Shown piece by piece: positions 44,451-55,227 of a stretch of 64,000 nucleotides of DNA; the stretch's first letter is position 1; every line of letters begins with the position of its first letter. The DNA is taken from NCBI GenBank assembly GCA_034521835.1, contig JAXHMA010000006.1, forward strand, positions 1,708,141 to 1,772,140, read 5' to 3'. The DNA comes from JAMQKA01 sp034521835. GTDB taxonomy: Bacteria > Bacteroidota > Rhodothermia > Balneolales > Balneolaceae. The notes below the pieces were generated by a model. That model had not been told where the DNA came from. It was given only the letters and a program-made list of their open reading frames with translations, and searched no databases. A program made the position numbers and the translations under genes.

Positions 44451-45065
44451 TTGAAGAGAACTTTATTTATTTAGCGCTGCTTCTGCTTTTTCAGGCATGT
44501 GCCTCTGCCTATTCAGTTGACCCGTTACCTCTACACTTCCTCACAGTATGAAGCTTTGAAAATATCTACCACTCCACATTTCTCTAAGTGACAACGTCTG
44601 GGATGAAATCAGGCTGATCGAAAAGACAAGAAAAAAAACTTAGGGTGACTGATTTAAGAAAATTACGGGACTGATAATCTAAAATGTAAGATGGGAAATC
44701 TTTTTCTTCGGTCGCCGTACAGTGACACAGTACCAAAAGAAGCATTAACGCCGAAAACCAACAAACTAACAGTGCAGCCGGCCAAGTTTATGATCAGCTT
44801 TTCCTATGCGAGTATGAAACTGCTTTCCAAGCTCAGTTTTGATTTGGCCTGTATCATAATGGCGAGCAGATTGATCACTGTTGTGTAGAGAGATACAGAA
44901 TTTATTATCTTTAAAGCATCGGGATTCTACCTCGAAACAGTACGCTACAGTTTTGAAAACGTATGTGAAAATATTTCCCGAAAGGTGCTTTCAGATAACC
45001 TGAGAAATCTATATTTGGCCGCGCGGCCCGGATCTAAATTTAGCCAGCTTTCACTGATTTACTAA
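44451..45065 (+). pseudogene. Heavily frameshifted lipoprotein gene, unknown family
   Basis: No single frame is open, but collinear pieces read as one lipoprotein. A signal peptide from a TTG start has KRTLFIY then LALLLLFQAC (lipobox). Next come TPHISLSDNVWDEIRLIEKTRKK in pieces, NAENQQTNSAAGQVYDQLFL, CEYETAFQAQF, FGLYHNGEQIDHCCVERYR, and KASGFYLETVRYSFENVCEN. The last piece ends LAARPGSKFSQLSLIY at 45065. At least five frame changes occur in 600 bases, more than in neighbouring genes, so true decay is possible as well as sequencing error. I do not recognise the family. Its stop overlaps that of suhB on the other strand. Confidence 0.45.
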
Positions 45066-45881
45066 TTCCCCGCCTTGCGCTCTTCGGACGTAAAGTGGTT
45101 CTCAATTTGTTGGAGTAAAAATGCGTGAATCTTCTGGTTACCAGCTACAATTCGCTGGCCGAACAGCCATTCGTCACCGCCCTCCCAGTCCGTAATAACC
45201 CCGCCCGCTTCTTTGATGATGAGACTTGCTGCGGCTACATCCAGGCATTCAGGGAATATTCATAAAATCCATCAAATCGTCCAGAAGCCGTGCAGCAGCA
45301 GATCATAGGCGGCAGATCCCGGGCGACGCACACCATGCGTTTCGTGCATCAGCGTTTCGAAGAGATGCAGGTAGTTTTCCACGAGGTGCAGGTCGCGGTA
45401 CGGAAATCCGGGTGCCAATGAGTGTTGACGCCGGGTCTTCAATGGCTGAGATGTTGATGGGGTCGCCATTCAGATAAGCGCCGCCGCCGGCTGTAGCGGT
45501 AAATACGCTCATCGCGTCCTACCTCCAAAACAACGCCTAGTTTCGGCACCCTGTTTTCCCACAGGGCGATTGAGACACAGAAAATGGGAAAGCCATGCGC
45601 AAAGTTGGTAGTGCCGTCGATGGGGTCTCCAGCCAGGTGCGCTCTACGGGGAGCGATGTTCCCTGCTCGGTTTCTTCTGCCAGAATGTGATCATCCGGAA
45701 AGGCGTCGGTAATAATTTCCAGGATGCGCTTTTCCACCTCCAGATCAGCTTCAGTAACCAGATCATTCTTACCTTTCAGGTCGATCTTAAAATCAAAATT
45801 GGCTTGATACGATTTAATAATGTCGGCCCCGGCGTAAGCTGCCTCCCGAGCCAGATTCATTTCGTTAGAATAATCTGCCAT
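45062..45881 (-). CDS. suhB: Inositol-1-monophosphatase family protein (frameshifted)
   Basis: About 273 residues. The start is MADYSNEMNLAREAAYAGAD and then KNDLVTEADLEVEKRI. Metal-site pieces follow: LAEETEQG (Glu), then in other frames a PIDGTTNFAHGFPIF-type stretch, and near the end a WDVAAASLIIKEAGGVITDWEGG-type stretch. The frame changes near 45635, 45530, 45430 and 45260. Members dephosphorylate inositol phosphates or related sugar phosphates, and SuhB also acts in rRNA antitermination. The C-terminus ends SEERKAGN at 45062. Confidence 0.85.
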
Positions 45882-45905
45882 AGTTTTTTCTACTGATTTA
45901 TAATT

Positions 45906-47015
45906 TCAGTTAGCCACCTGTCTGCTGCCGGAAAGTGCCTGGATACTGATAAATTCATTTAAATTCTCGGTATCAACAGATCCTTCTACTTCCCCATTCT
46001 CAACCACAGGAAAGTATGATTTTGAGTGATTGCGAATTTTCTTGAGAATGGTATTAAGATCATCGTTGGGATCGACGGTATCAAAATGGGTTGACATGAG
46101 CCTCCCGGACCGGTGTATTCCGTTTGTGAGTTTGGATATTTCTCATCAACTCATCCTGGTACAGTACACCCTGCACCCGGTTTTGTTCTGCCACGATAAA
46201 ATTTTTTTCGGTTCCCGACAAGATGATATCCACCATATCCTGCAAGGTATCATCAGGGTTTATAATGGTGATATTAGTCATCATAGCATCTTTCACCTTG
46301 TAGCCTTCCAGCAGACTCATCTGCTGTGTCATGCTACTTTCGGCTTGAGCTCCGAAGAAAATAAACACGCCGATCAGCAGCAATATGGGATTATAAAACA
46401 GGCCGATAATAAAAAAGAGCAGGGCTAAAAACTGTCCGGTGCCAGCCGCAATTCGCGTGGCTCTCACGCGATTCATTTGCATAGACAGCGACGCCCGGAA
46501 TACGCGCCGCCATCCATCGGAAACGCAGGCAGAATGTTAAACAGTACCAGAATGGCATTAGCTGAGAACAGGTAGAACAGAAAGTTTTGTCCATTGATGG
46601 TGCTCAAGGCCTGCTGGATTTCCTCCTGAGACATAGACGCGTACGTCTCCAGCGGGATAAACGGGAATAGCAGAAAAGCGATTACCACATTCACCATGGG
46701 TCCTGCAATAGCTACGAGGAATTCCTGCCTGGGATTTTCGGGCATTTCCTCGAGGTGGGCCACCCCGCCGATCGGGAGCAAGGTAATCTTGTCAGTATGA
46801 ACACCAAATTTGCGGGCCGTTAACGCATGACCATATTCATGAAGAACAACACACAAAAATAGAATGGCTATAAAAACGGTACTCCAGGCCATAGACATGA
46901 ATGAGTTGCCCAAGAAAATCTCACGCAGCACAATCCACACGATGAGCAGCCAGAAAGTCCAGTGGATGCGTAGATTTATACCTGCAATCTTACCCAGGTG
47001 TAACGAACTTTTCAT
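45906..47015 (-). CDS. Site-2-type M50 metalloprotease with CBS domains (frameshifted)
   Basis: About 370 residues. The zinc motif HEYGHALTARKFGV lies in a transmembrane helix, and the second motif is FNILPAFPMDGGR. Two C-terminal CBS modules follow (YKVKDAMMTNITIINPDDTL; DTVDPNDDLNTILKKI...). The frame changes near 46490, just after the PMDGG box, and near 46090. This architecture (S2P/M50 plus CBS pair) occurs in intramembrane proteases that cleave membrane-bound regulators, the CBS part probably sensing adenine nucleotides. A connection to the FecR system elsewhere in the window is only speculation. Confidence 0.88.
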
Positions 47016-47065
47016 TACGGTAGTGATATTTGTGATTCTCGTTTAACCATCAGAGCCTGATATGA

Positions 47066-49117
47066 TCACTCATTTTTCATCTTATACTCAAATATTTTGT
47101 TGGATACCTTATTTTCGACATCAGAATCAGGGTCGGGAAAGAGTTCATCCAATGGAGATTGCTGCAGAATCGTTCGCTGGCGTCCCACCTCTTTCATCAT
47201 TCGCACGATCTCTTTCCGTTCCTCCCCGCTTTCTGCATCGCTGTCCCGCTGCTGTAGCTGGAGTTGAAACCGATCCAGGTAATGGACCTTGAGCGCTTTA
47301 AGTGCACCCTTGGCAGTCATATATGGATTTTTATCCCGCTTGTATTGAACGCCTGTTTTTTCAGAATGCCGATCGCTTACCGAGTGCTCCTCTAATACGA
47401 TCTCGCCGACCAGCTGCGGGTCAGGGATGCTCACGATCGGCATACACCTGAACGGAGACCTCTTTTCCCTGCTTGTAGCGTTCCCTGCGACGGATATCCT
47501 GGTAAAATTCACGCAGCTCGGAGTCCTCAAACTGCTGCTCGTTGCACAGCGACCCAATGTAGTCAATCATATCGCGGCCATACATCAGCATCAGGCGGAT
47601 TAGCTCTTTTTCATAGTTGGGCTTTTTTCCAGATGGTTTTCGATTCGAAGATTTCCTTCGAGACTCCGATTCCTCCATCTGCCTCTCAAACGCCTGCGTG
47701 TGTTCATCAGGCTGATGAGGCGCCGGAGGCGAGGATCGCTGCTGCTTTCGCTCCCGTTCCTCCCTGCGTTTCCGGCGCTTACGGGCCCGTTCTTTATGCT
47801 GTTTTCTTTACCTCCTTAAGGATACGACCCAATTCATCAAACAGTGCACGATCTCCCACTTTCGCCAGTTGATTCAGATGCTGCACATACGTTTCGCGCG
47901 CCACTTGATCGGGCATATGAGCGATGCTTTCCAGGGCTTCGGTGATCACCTTCTTTTTCTCAGACGGATCATCCCAGCGTCCATCTTCCTGTGCTTTGTG
48001 GACCATATAGGTCAGGAAATCCTCTGTATTTTCCTCTTTTAACTCCAGAAATGAATCTTTTCCGAACTGGCGGCAACAAAACTGTCGGGATCTTCTCCCT
48101 CAGGCAGCTCAAGCAGTTTCACATCCATCCCCTCTTCCAGCCCGATATTGATGCCCCGCTTCATCGCCGCCTGGCCCGCACTGTCAGAGTCGTAAATCAT
48201 GATGATGGTATCGCCGTAGCGGTGCAGCAGGTGCATCTGCCCTTTGGTAAGCGACGTGCCGCTGGATGCCACCACGTTGTCAATGTCGTGCTGGTTTAAG
48301 GTGATGACATCCGTATAGCCCTCTACCAGCAGCACCTTACCTTCTTTGCGAATGCCCCCTTTGGCAAAATCGACACCGTAGAGCACTTCGCTTTTGTTGT
48401 AGACTTTAGTCTGAGGAGAGTTGATATACTTGGCCGATTTCTCATTTCCCAGCACGCGACCCGCAAAGGCGATTACTTTTCCGGAGGGATTAAAAATAGG
48501 AAACATCAGCCGACCGCGGAAGGTGTCGTAATAGCCCGATCCCCGTTTACTGGGCTTGATCAGACCGGCCTCCTCAAGATACTCTTCATTCAACCCGGAA
48601 TCGATAGCGGCTTTGTAGAGCTTTTCGCCGCCACCTGGCGCATATCCAAGGCCAAACTTCTGCATGATGTTGCGGTTATAGCCCCGCTGCTGCAGGTATT
48701 GTCGCGCCTGTTCGGCCTCTTTACTCTCCAACAACTGACGGTAGTAGTACACCCCGGCATAGCGCAGGGCGTGATAGATGCCCTCACGCAGGTGATGCTC
48801 CTCGTCAAATTCTTGCTCCTCCTCTTCCGGCAGGGAGACGCCAAACCGCTCGGCCAGCGTCCGCATAGCCTCCACAAACCCGATACCTTCCATCTCCATC
48901 ACAAAGTTAAATACGTCACCAGACTCTCCACAGCGAAAGCATTTGTAGATGCACGCCCAGATCAGGCATAACATGAAAGAAGGCGTATTCTCATCGTGAA
49001 AACGGGCAGAGGCCTTCGTAGCCGCGACCGGATCGCTTGGATTTTACGGTAGTCCCTCCACTACCTCGACGGTGTCGGCAGTTTCGCGAATTTCCTCTTT
49101 TTTTCGTCGGGTATCAT
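47066..49117 (-). CDS. dnaG: DNA primase DnaG (frameshifted)
   Basis: Makes RNA primers at the fork. About 683 residues. The N-terminus MIPDEKKEEIRETADTVEVV leads to a CHC2-type zinc finger (GYEGLCPF-H ... KCFRCGESGDVFNF). The TOPRIM core has KVLLVEGYTDVITLNQ and TIIMIYDSDSAGQAAMKRG. The RNAP-basin region includes FRGRLMFPIFNPSGKVIAFAG. The C-terminal helicase-binding part is Arg/Lys-rich and ends KIFEYKMKNE. The frame changes near 49060, 48990, 48060, 47800, 47660 and 47440. It is an essential gene, so these are almost certainly sequence errors. Confidence 0.92.
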
Positions 49118-49380
49118 AAAAATTGCTTCTTGGATGAGGAATAATGATAAGGGAAAAGGGGATGTTTTTCACCCGCGAAAATGAATATTAAAGGCTTGCA
49201 TTTATTGTTAAAGGTTGTGTATATGCAATATAACGCACCCAATCCAAAGATCTGGATAACTTGCAACATTACACCTGTAATTTTAAACAAAACGCATTCC
49301 GTTTTTCGGCAAATCATCCTCTAGTAGGTATATTCACACCGAAAATTGAACATCAATCCCAACTTAATAAATCCTGATTC

Positions 49381-50253
49381 ATGAGCGTACTCGTAGGGAA
49401 TGAAACACGACTGGTAGTACAGGGCATTACCGGAAGCGAAGGAAGCTTCCATGCGGAACAGATGATTGAATATGGAACCAACGTTGTAGCAGGGGTTACC
49501 CCGGGAAAGGGCGGGCAAAAACACCTCGACCGACCCGTGTTTAACACGGTAGCCGATGCTGTTGAAAATGAGGGAGCCAATACGGCCGTCATTTTTGTAC
49601 CCCCTCCCTTTGCCGGCGACGCTATCTCCGAGGCGGCGTTTGCGGGTGTTGAAGTTACTACCTGGATGACTGAAGGCATTCCCGTTAAGGATATGGTTAC
49701 CGCGAAGCAGATTGTAAAAAGCCGCGGTGCCACCCTCATCGGACCAAATTGCCCCGGTGTTATCACACCTGGTGAGGCAAAAATCGGCATCATGCCTGGC
49801 AACATTTTCACACCCGGCAGCGTTGGACTCATTTCCCGGTCGGGAACGCTTACCTACGAAGCAGTTGACCAACTAACCAAAGCGGGACTCGGCCAAAGCA
49901 CGGCCATCGGTATTGGCGGTGACCCGGTCATCGGGACCAATCACACCGACGCTGTTAAACTGTTTAATGAAGATCCCGACACCGAGTCTATTGTGCTGAT
50001 TGGTGAGATTGGCGGTACGGCCGAAGAGGAAGCGGCTGCCTACATCCAGGATAATGTGGACAAGCCGGTCGTCGCCTTTATTGCAGGAAGCACGGCCCCT
50101 CCCGGCCGACGCATGGGGCATGCCGGCGCTATTATCTCCGGCGGACAGGGAACGGCTAAAGACAAGAAAAAGGCACTTCGCGATGCGGGTGTGACGGTTG
50201 TTGACAGCCCTGCCGATATCGGGGTAACTCTAAAAGACCTTATTTCAGCCTAA
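49381..50253 (+). CDS. sucD: Succinyl-CoA synthetase alpha subunit
   Basis: 290 residues of the TCA-cycle enzyme making succinate and a nucleoside triphosphate from succinyl-CoA. CoA-binding Rossmann domain: VVQGITGSEGSFHAEQM and VAGVTPGKGGQ. Ligase domain: GPNCPGVITPGEAKIGIMPG, GIGGDPVIGTNHTDAV, and the phosphohistidine loop GRRMGHAGAIISGGQGTA. The beta subunit gene (sucC) is not in the window. The frame is intact and a terminator follows. Confidence 0.96.
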   Translation: MSVLVGNETRLVVQGITGSEGSFHAEQMIEYGTNVVAGVTPGKGGQKHLDRPVFNTVADAVENEGANTAVIFVPPPFAGDAISEAAFAGVEVTTWMTEGIPVKDMVTAKQIVKSRGATLIGPNCPGVITPGEAKIGIMPGNIFTPGSVGLISRSGTLTYEAVDQLTKAGLGQSTAIGIGGDPVIGTNHTDAVKLFNEDPDTESIVLIGEIGGTAEEEAAAYIQDNVDKPVVAFIAGSTAPPGRRMGHAGAIISGGQGTAKDKKKALRDAGVTVVDSPADIGVTLKDLISA

Positions 50254-50282
50254 TTCTAGCTAAAAATTTTCAAGAGTTCTCA

Positions 50283-50317
50283 AAGATGTCATCTTGCTGA
50301 AAGGTGGCATCTTTTTT
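50283..50317 (+). terminator. Terminator after sucD
   Basis: AAGATGTCA pairs with TGGCATCTT (one G-U) around a TCTTGCTGAAAGG loop and is followed by a run of six T. The stop codon of the minus-strand gene on the right lies in the T-run, so the hairpin may serve both convergent transcripts. Confidence 0.7.
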
Positions 50318-50660
50318 ATTTGCGTGGGATATTCCCTTCCCCACAAGTCGTATCTTGTCCAATAATGGGCATGTTAAACTTCAGCGAATCGGGAGGTGGA
50401 ATGATCGGCATAGAATATTGGTATTTTTTTGATGGATTGTAGATGGGCATTTTGAAATTACTACAGCTCGGTTTCACCAGAATAGAATCAGGCTGTGTTA
50501 ATTTAGGCAAGCGTGCACGTGTTGAATCGCGCTGTATTAGCGTAAAAGGATCCACACCCAATCTGACATCCAAGGCCGGAGACACTGAGGTTTGAGCTTC
50601 TGCACAGAGGGCACTTATTAAAAATAATATAGCTCCAACCAGAAAAAGTTTTAAATCCAT
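50316..50660 (-). CDS. Small secreted protein, unknown family
   Basis: About 114 residues from the Met at 50660 (in-frame Mets at 50666 and 50681 are alternatives). Signal peptide LKLFLVGAILFLISALCAEA, then a mature part rich in Pro and Ile/Met with repeating patterns (KMPIYNPSKK, SMPIIPPPDS, NMPIIGQDT) and two Cys (SCSNF, TCGEG) that could form a disulphide. The three MPI(I/Y) units suggest a short internal repeat. I recognise no family. It is convergent with sucD, sharing the terminator. Confidence 0.6.
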   Translation of the reverse strand: MDLKLFLVGAILFLISALCAEAQTSVSPALDVRLGVDPFTLIQRDSTRARLPKLTQPDSILVKPSCSNFKMPIYNPSKKYQYSMPIIPPPDSLKFNMPIIGQDTTCGEGNIPRK

Positions 50661-50781
50661 AATCATCCAAACTATTCCCATCTATTTGTTTTTAATACGG
50701 ATGTAAAAATGTTTTATTGCAAAATTAAAATTATGATCTTCTCTGTTAAGTTATTGTGAGCCAATAAATAGGGACTTAAAA

Positions 50782-51848
50782 ATGGATCGGAAACAGTTTT
50801 TGCAATCGGCCGCGGCATCGGCGTTTCTTTTTTCTACGGGATTGAGCCAAGAATTTGCAAATGAGCTCAATCCCCAACCCGCCAACTCCATCATTACGAC
50901 CACCGGCGCCATTTCTCCTGATAAAATGGGCACTACCCTGGTGCATGAACATATCCTCTCCAGGTTCGGTCCACCGGCGCAGGAACCGGGTCAATATAAT
51001 GAGCAGCAGGTACTTAAGGAAGTAGTGCCCTATCTCAAATACATCAGATCCCTGGGGTGTGATACCATCGTCGATTGCACGGCAGCCTTCTTTGGGAGAA
51101 ATGCGGCGCTGAGTCGAAAACAATCTCCCAGCAAAGCGGCATGCCAGCTTAGTCACCAACACCGGTAGTTACGGGGCCGCAGGCGATGACTATGTTCCCG
51201 AATATGCCTACAAGGAAACTCCCGACCAACTCGCGGCCCGCTGGGTGGATGAGTTTACCAACGGCATCCAAGGGCACAGATGTTAAACCCGGCTTTGTAA
51301 AAATTGGCGTTGATGGCGGAGCGCTTTCCGAGATTGATGCCAAGCTGGTACGCGCCGCGGCTCTTACCCACCTGGATACCGGATTGCTGCTACAGATCCA
51401 CACTTCAGATAATCCCAAGTCTGTAGATCAACAGTCGAAAATTTTGGAAGAGGAAGGGGTCAGCCCAGAGGCCTGGGTATGGGTGCATGCGCAGAACATG
51501 GAGCGCCCGGAACCGCTGCTTAATGTCGCCAAACGGGGCGCGTGGATATCCCTTGACGGGCTACGGATGCCGAATTACCTGAACGGATATGCCGACAGCA
51601 CAAGCACAGTAGAGCATCATTTGCAACTGGTTCAGGCCTTTAAGCAGCAAGGACTTCTCGACCGCGTACTGCTCTCGCATGACGGCTCGTCCTACCCTCC
51701 CGATGGGGCCGCTAAACGCCCGATGGATATCCTGTTCAACACTTTTTTACCGATGCTGCGGGCCACCGAATTCACCGACCAGGAGATCCGACAGCTGACG
51801 GTCACCAACCCGGCAAACGCATTTACTATTAACAAACGAACCGCATAA
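50782..51848 (+). CDS. Phosphotriesterase-family secreted hydrolase (frameshifted)
   Basis: About 350 residues. The N-terminus MDRKQFLQSAAASAFLFSTG resembles a Bacteroidota-type signal peptide. Metal ligands of the PTE (PF02126) TIM barrel are present: HxH in TTLVHEHIL, the carbamylated Lys in KPGFVKIGVDGG, His in LLQIHTSDN, His in WVHAQNMER, and Asp in LLSHDGSSYP. The frame changes near 51112 and 51270. PTE-family members in Bacteroidota act as lactonases or amidohydrolases rather than true phosphotriesterases; the substrate is not predictable. Confidence 0.85.
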
Positions 51849-51857
51849 CAACCCTTT

Positions 51858-52013
51858 ATGTCTTACCTATTAATTGGATTTGGAATTGGAACCCTGATGA
51901 TCAGCGGTATCAAGCACTACGAAAATAGTCACTGGAAATTCTTCCCTACCAAATATGTCACCGGTATAGGGTTTGGCTGCATCGTGGCGGGCATGTTGAT
52001 GCTATTCTACTAA
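51858..52013 (+). CDS. 51-residue two-helix membrane protein
   Basis: An open frame 10 bases after the phosphotriesterase-like gene. The product starts MSYLLIGFGIGTLMISGIKH, has the polar turn YENSHWKFFPTKY, and ends in a second helix (GFGCIVAGMLMLFY). Two hydrophobic helices separated by a charged loop and an uninterrupted frame support a real small gene. No family recognised. It is probably co-transcribed with the gene upstream. Confidence 0.6.
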   Translation: MSYLLIGFGIGTLMISGIKHYENSHWKFFPTKYVTGIGFGCIVAGMLMLFY

Positions 52014-52044
52014 ATGATTAAACATTACGTGCAATGCTGCATCT

Positions 52045-52861
52045 TCAAATTTTATGATAATATGATAAAACGAGCAGGTAAATACCGTAGATGATTAATC
52101 CTGTAGCGGTAATCGCCAGGATCCAAAACCCATAAGGCTGATTGTTCAGTGCATTAAGGGCTTCTGCCAATCCCCCCGCCTCATTTGCATTTCGCTACAG
52201 AGCAGCTGCCTGAGTAAACAGTAAAACGAGTTCATGCAGTACACAATTCCCCAGGCAGAAAATCCAATTATCTGACCGAACTCGCTCGTAAGCAACTGGA
52301 TATTTCGCCGTCACTCATCTCTCTTTTATTGAAGTTATAATCTAAATTCCCGAATATAGGCGGCGTAAAACTGGTATAAACCGGTAATCAATATAACGAG
52401 CGCACAAATACAGTACAATCCACCGGCCGTAGGGCATAACCAATATTTTTCCGACCCAAACTTCTGTATTCTGGTCACTACTTTGGGTATTCATTCCCTG
52501 CAATATTTGCCAGGCCGCATAAGACAAGCTGATGTAAAGCAACCCGGTTAAAAAGTCGATCACCCGAAACAGGATAGTAAACGCGCCATCGCCCCTATTC
52601 TCGGGATCGATCATACTTTGGAGAATCCGCCAAACTGCGTGTGCCAGAAGTCCCCCGATACAGAAAACGAGCAAAATAGATCCAAAGGGCTCGATGCACA
52701 GGAATTCCCGGACCGCTTCTTTCGTGCTGGCTGGCTGCCGCACTTATTCCGATAGCCGCCTGAAGGGCCAGCAATCCCACCACAAAAATACGACCATCCC
52801 CTTGGCCACGAAGCCAACCTTGGCGATAATCGAGATCGAATGTGCGCTTGGTATCATTCAT
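52045..52861 (-). CDS. DUF1206 integral membrane protein (frameshifted)
   Basis: About 272 residues and six expected transmembrane helices in three repeats, the DUF1206 layout. Repeat 1: a VVGLLALQAAIGISAAASQH-type stretch, then EPFGSILLVFCIGGLLAHAV. Repeat 2: RVIDFLTGLLYISLSYAAWQ, then MPYGRWIVLYLCARYI. Repeat 3: a GQIIGFSAWGIVYCMNSF piece and a final LNNQPYGFWILAITATGLII...LLVLSYYHKI piece in other frames, ending at 52045. The frame changes near 52800, 52730, 52340, 52280, 52190 and 52160. DUF1206 proteins have no known function. Confidence 0.72.
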
Positions 52862-53266
52862 TTTTAATGATTTAACAGGACTATAATCTTCAGCGATTAA
52901 AAGTTCATGGTTTATACCTTTCTAAGGACGTAGAACTATAGCAGTTCCAAATTAAATGAAGATTATATGATAAAGGTTCATGGTATGGCTTTGTTGCTGA
53001 GAGTGAGAGGCAATGAACTGCTGATAGTGGAACATATATGCTAAAAGACAATTTGATAGAAGTACGGGTAGCTGCCAAGTTACGTGATGCAGATATAGCT
53101 TGGCTTACATACGCCTAACTATACCGTTGTGGATATCGATATTACAAAAAATTCATGGATAGCTTGATGGGAAGATAAATTACTAAAAGAAACCTGTAGT
53201 TAGAGTTCTTGGTCAAAAGAATGCGACTATTATATAACCAATTAGGGAAATCTAATTTACTACTCC
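52862..53266. other. Intergenic region with no recognised gene
   Basis: A 405-base gap. The only plus-strand open stretches are 20-30 codons long and unlike proteins. It must contain the promoters for DUF1206 (leftward) and the AI-2E-type gene (rightward), but I cannot define elements with confidence. Confidence 0.4.
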
Positions 53267-54393
53267 ATGTCTGAAAAAGATACTTCTGATTCCAGCCAGA
53301 ATGATCAATCCTACTCTTTTACTAAAAAAGTACTTATCTCGGTTGCCGCCGTAACCGCAATCACCATCCTTGTCTTTTTGATCGGGTATTCCTTCAGGGT
53401 GTTGTTATTACTATTTGCCGGTATTTTATTTGGCGTCATCCTGAGAAGCCTGCGGGATTATGTCAGGCGATTTGTGGGTCTGCCCAACGGCATCTCCCTG
53501 GCAGCGGTGATTCTGATCCTTTTATCCATTGCAGGAGCTACCGGCTACTGGCTGGGACCCAGAATGATACAGCAAGCCAGTATGCTTAATAATGAGGTAC
53601 CGAAGCAGTGGACAAACATAAAACAGGAGATTTGGCAATATGAATGGGGAAAAGAAATTGCGCGCGAAAATCCCAAGCCCAAGGATATGCTGGAAAATAA
53701 AAAGGACAGCACCGGCGAAGATAACGATATGACCAAGAGCTTGGTAAGCCTTTTTTCTCTAACCGCCAATGCCATCGCCAGTACATTTTTGGTATTGGTC
53801 ATCGCTATTTATGTAGCCGCGGAACCTGGCGTATATGCCAAAGGATTTATTCGACTTTTTTCAATAAACAAAAGACGACGCGTAGCTGAAATTCTGGATG
53901 AAATTGCTCTAACTATTCAGTGGTGGATTGTTGGTCAGCTGGCCTCCATGTTCATTCTTGGTGTCCTTACGACCCTTGGTCTCTGGCTGCTGGGTACGTC
54001 CTATTTCCTTCTCCTCGGGCTGCTCACCGCACTAATGACGTTTATCCAAATCTGGGCCCTACCATTGCAGCGATACCAACCATCCTGGTAGCGTTAACAG
54101 CAGGCATAGATACGGCCATTTATGTCACCATCTTCTATGTGATCATCCAAAATATAGAGGGATATCTCATCACTCCCATGATTCACCGAGAAGCAATTGA
54201 GGTACCTCCCATACTCATTATCGCCGCACAGTTTTTGCTCTATTCACTGATTGGATTTATTGGCGTATTAATTGCCATGCCACTGGTCGCCTGCTTTGTG
54301 GTCATCATACGGATGGTTTATGTAGAAGATATCCTGGGCGATTCTATGGATAGAGAACTCGATCAAGTGTACACGAGCAAAAATATATTCTAA
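53267..54393 (+). CDS. AI-2E-type transporter (PF01594), TqsA/YdiK-like (frameshifted)
   Basis: About 375 residues, eight predicted helices. Paired helices at the start (VLISVAAVTAITILVFLIGY and LLLLFAGILFGVILRSL), a helix at 53505-53560, a soluble mid-segment with KEIARENPKPKDMLEN, then LVLVIAIYVAAEPGVYAKGF and IQWWIVGQLASMFILGVL. After a frame change near 54045, the family box FxPNLGPTIAAIPTILVAL and VIIQNIEGYLITPMI follow. Family members export autoinducer-2 or act as Na+/H+ antiporters. Confidence 0.87.
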
Positions 54394-54762
54394 GTATAGC
54401 TGGAACAGCTTATGGTAAACTACCAGGAATAACTTGGAATTCCCTTTAAAAAAGTAAAACCATTTCAAGAACTTAAGGTTTTACAGCCGAAAACATGCTC
54501 TTATTTCAGATGAAAAAATCATTATAGATAGGAGAACTTTTTAGGAAGTTAACCATCCACTCTTTGCGGTTTTCAATTCATCATTGATCGGCTACAATCC
54601 CCGCCCTAAACCCAAAGAAGTGGTTCAGGTGTATCCTGATAAATCAGGTAAGACATCCCGCCTAAAATGACAATTAACTTATTAGTTCCTCGATAAACGT
54701 TTTCAAATCTTTTTACGTTATCCCTTTGATCAACAACGCCAGAAATTCTACCTTTTGGTTCA
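54394..54762. other. Intergenic region upstream of the metal locus
   Basis: 369 bases without a convincing gene. It contains a short perfect inverted repeat, CCTGATAAATCAGG (54635-54648; 6-bp arms), 115 bases before the first gene of the metal locus. The repeat is a weak operator candidate. Confidence 0.4.
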
Positions 54763-55083
54763 ATGCTCAAATCAAGGCTCACATATCACTACACTTTTTG
54801 TCTGCTCATTAGCATGAGCCTGAGCCTTTCTACGGTTCATTTTCATGAATCCATTGAGCATCAAGCAACACCTGAGGCTCACACCCAGACTGCTACCACA
54901 CTGGATGCAGACGCCACGTACTGCCCCATTTGTGGTTACCTTTTTAGTGCTGAGGTTCATACACCCGGTCAGTGGGATATTATTTTCAACAGCATAGATG
55001 AGCTGGCCATTTCCGGTCCGGCACCACATACTTCACCCACCATTTACTGGTCAAATAATCGCTCTCCTCCTTTTCTGGCTTAA
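54763..55083 (+). CDS. Small His/CxxC protein resembling DUF2946 (copy A)
   Basis: 106 residues. Signal or anchor helix (YHYTFCLLISMSLSLSTVHF), a His cluster (VHFHESIEHQ), the pair CPICGYLF, and an end with NNRSPPFLA. DUF2946 proteins of proteobacteria share the layout: N-terminal helix, CPxC motif and a (R)xPP tail, and often lie beside metal transport genes. The second copy at 58091-58403 has the same order: HIHQLH, CIAC and NNKSPP. Sequence otherwise diverges, so the copies are old. I infer a periplasmic metal-binding accessory protein; the resemblance is from memory, not from a search. Confidence 0.55.
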   Translation: MLKSRLTYHYTFCLLISMSLSLSTVHFHESIEHQATPEAHTQTATTLDADATYCPICGYLFSAEVHTPGQWDIIFNSIDELAISGPAPHTSPTIYWSNNRSPPFLA

Positions 55084-55163
55084 ATCCCGCTTTTATAACA
55101 AACAGGAAAAGGTGTATCACCAACTCGTTTAGTTCATTCTGTGTATCGGTGATGCATTCAAAT

Positions 55164-55183
55164 CAGTTGGGATCTCCCAATTG
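55164..55183. promoter_or_regulatory. 20-bp palindrome, candidate metalloregulator operator
   Basis: CAGTTGGGATCTCCCAATTG: nine-base arms around TC with one mismatched pair. It sits 44 bases before the His-rich lipoprotein start, where a repressor or activator of the Fur/Zur or MerR class could act. It does not match the classic E. coli Fur or Zur boxes that I can recall. Confidence 0.35.
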
Positions 55184-55227
55184 ACCTTTTCCATATGCAA
55201 ATAATTCAACGCCAGAATATTATTCCC

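Noticed and set aside
44691..44888. 65-codon open frame in the broken lipoprotein region
   Set aside because: Its frame gives no motif; the collinear lipoprotein pieces are in the other frames.
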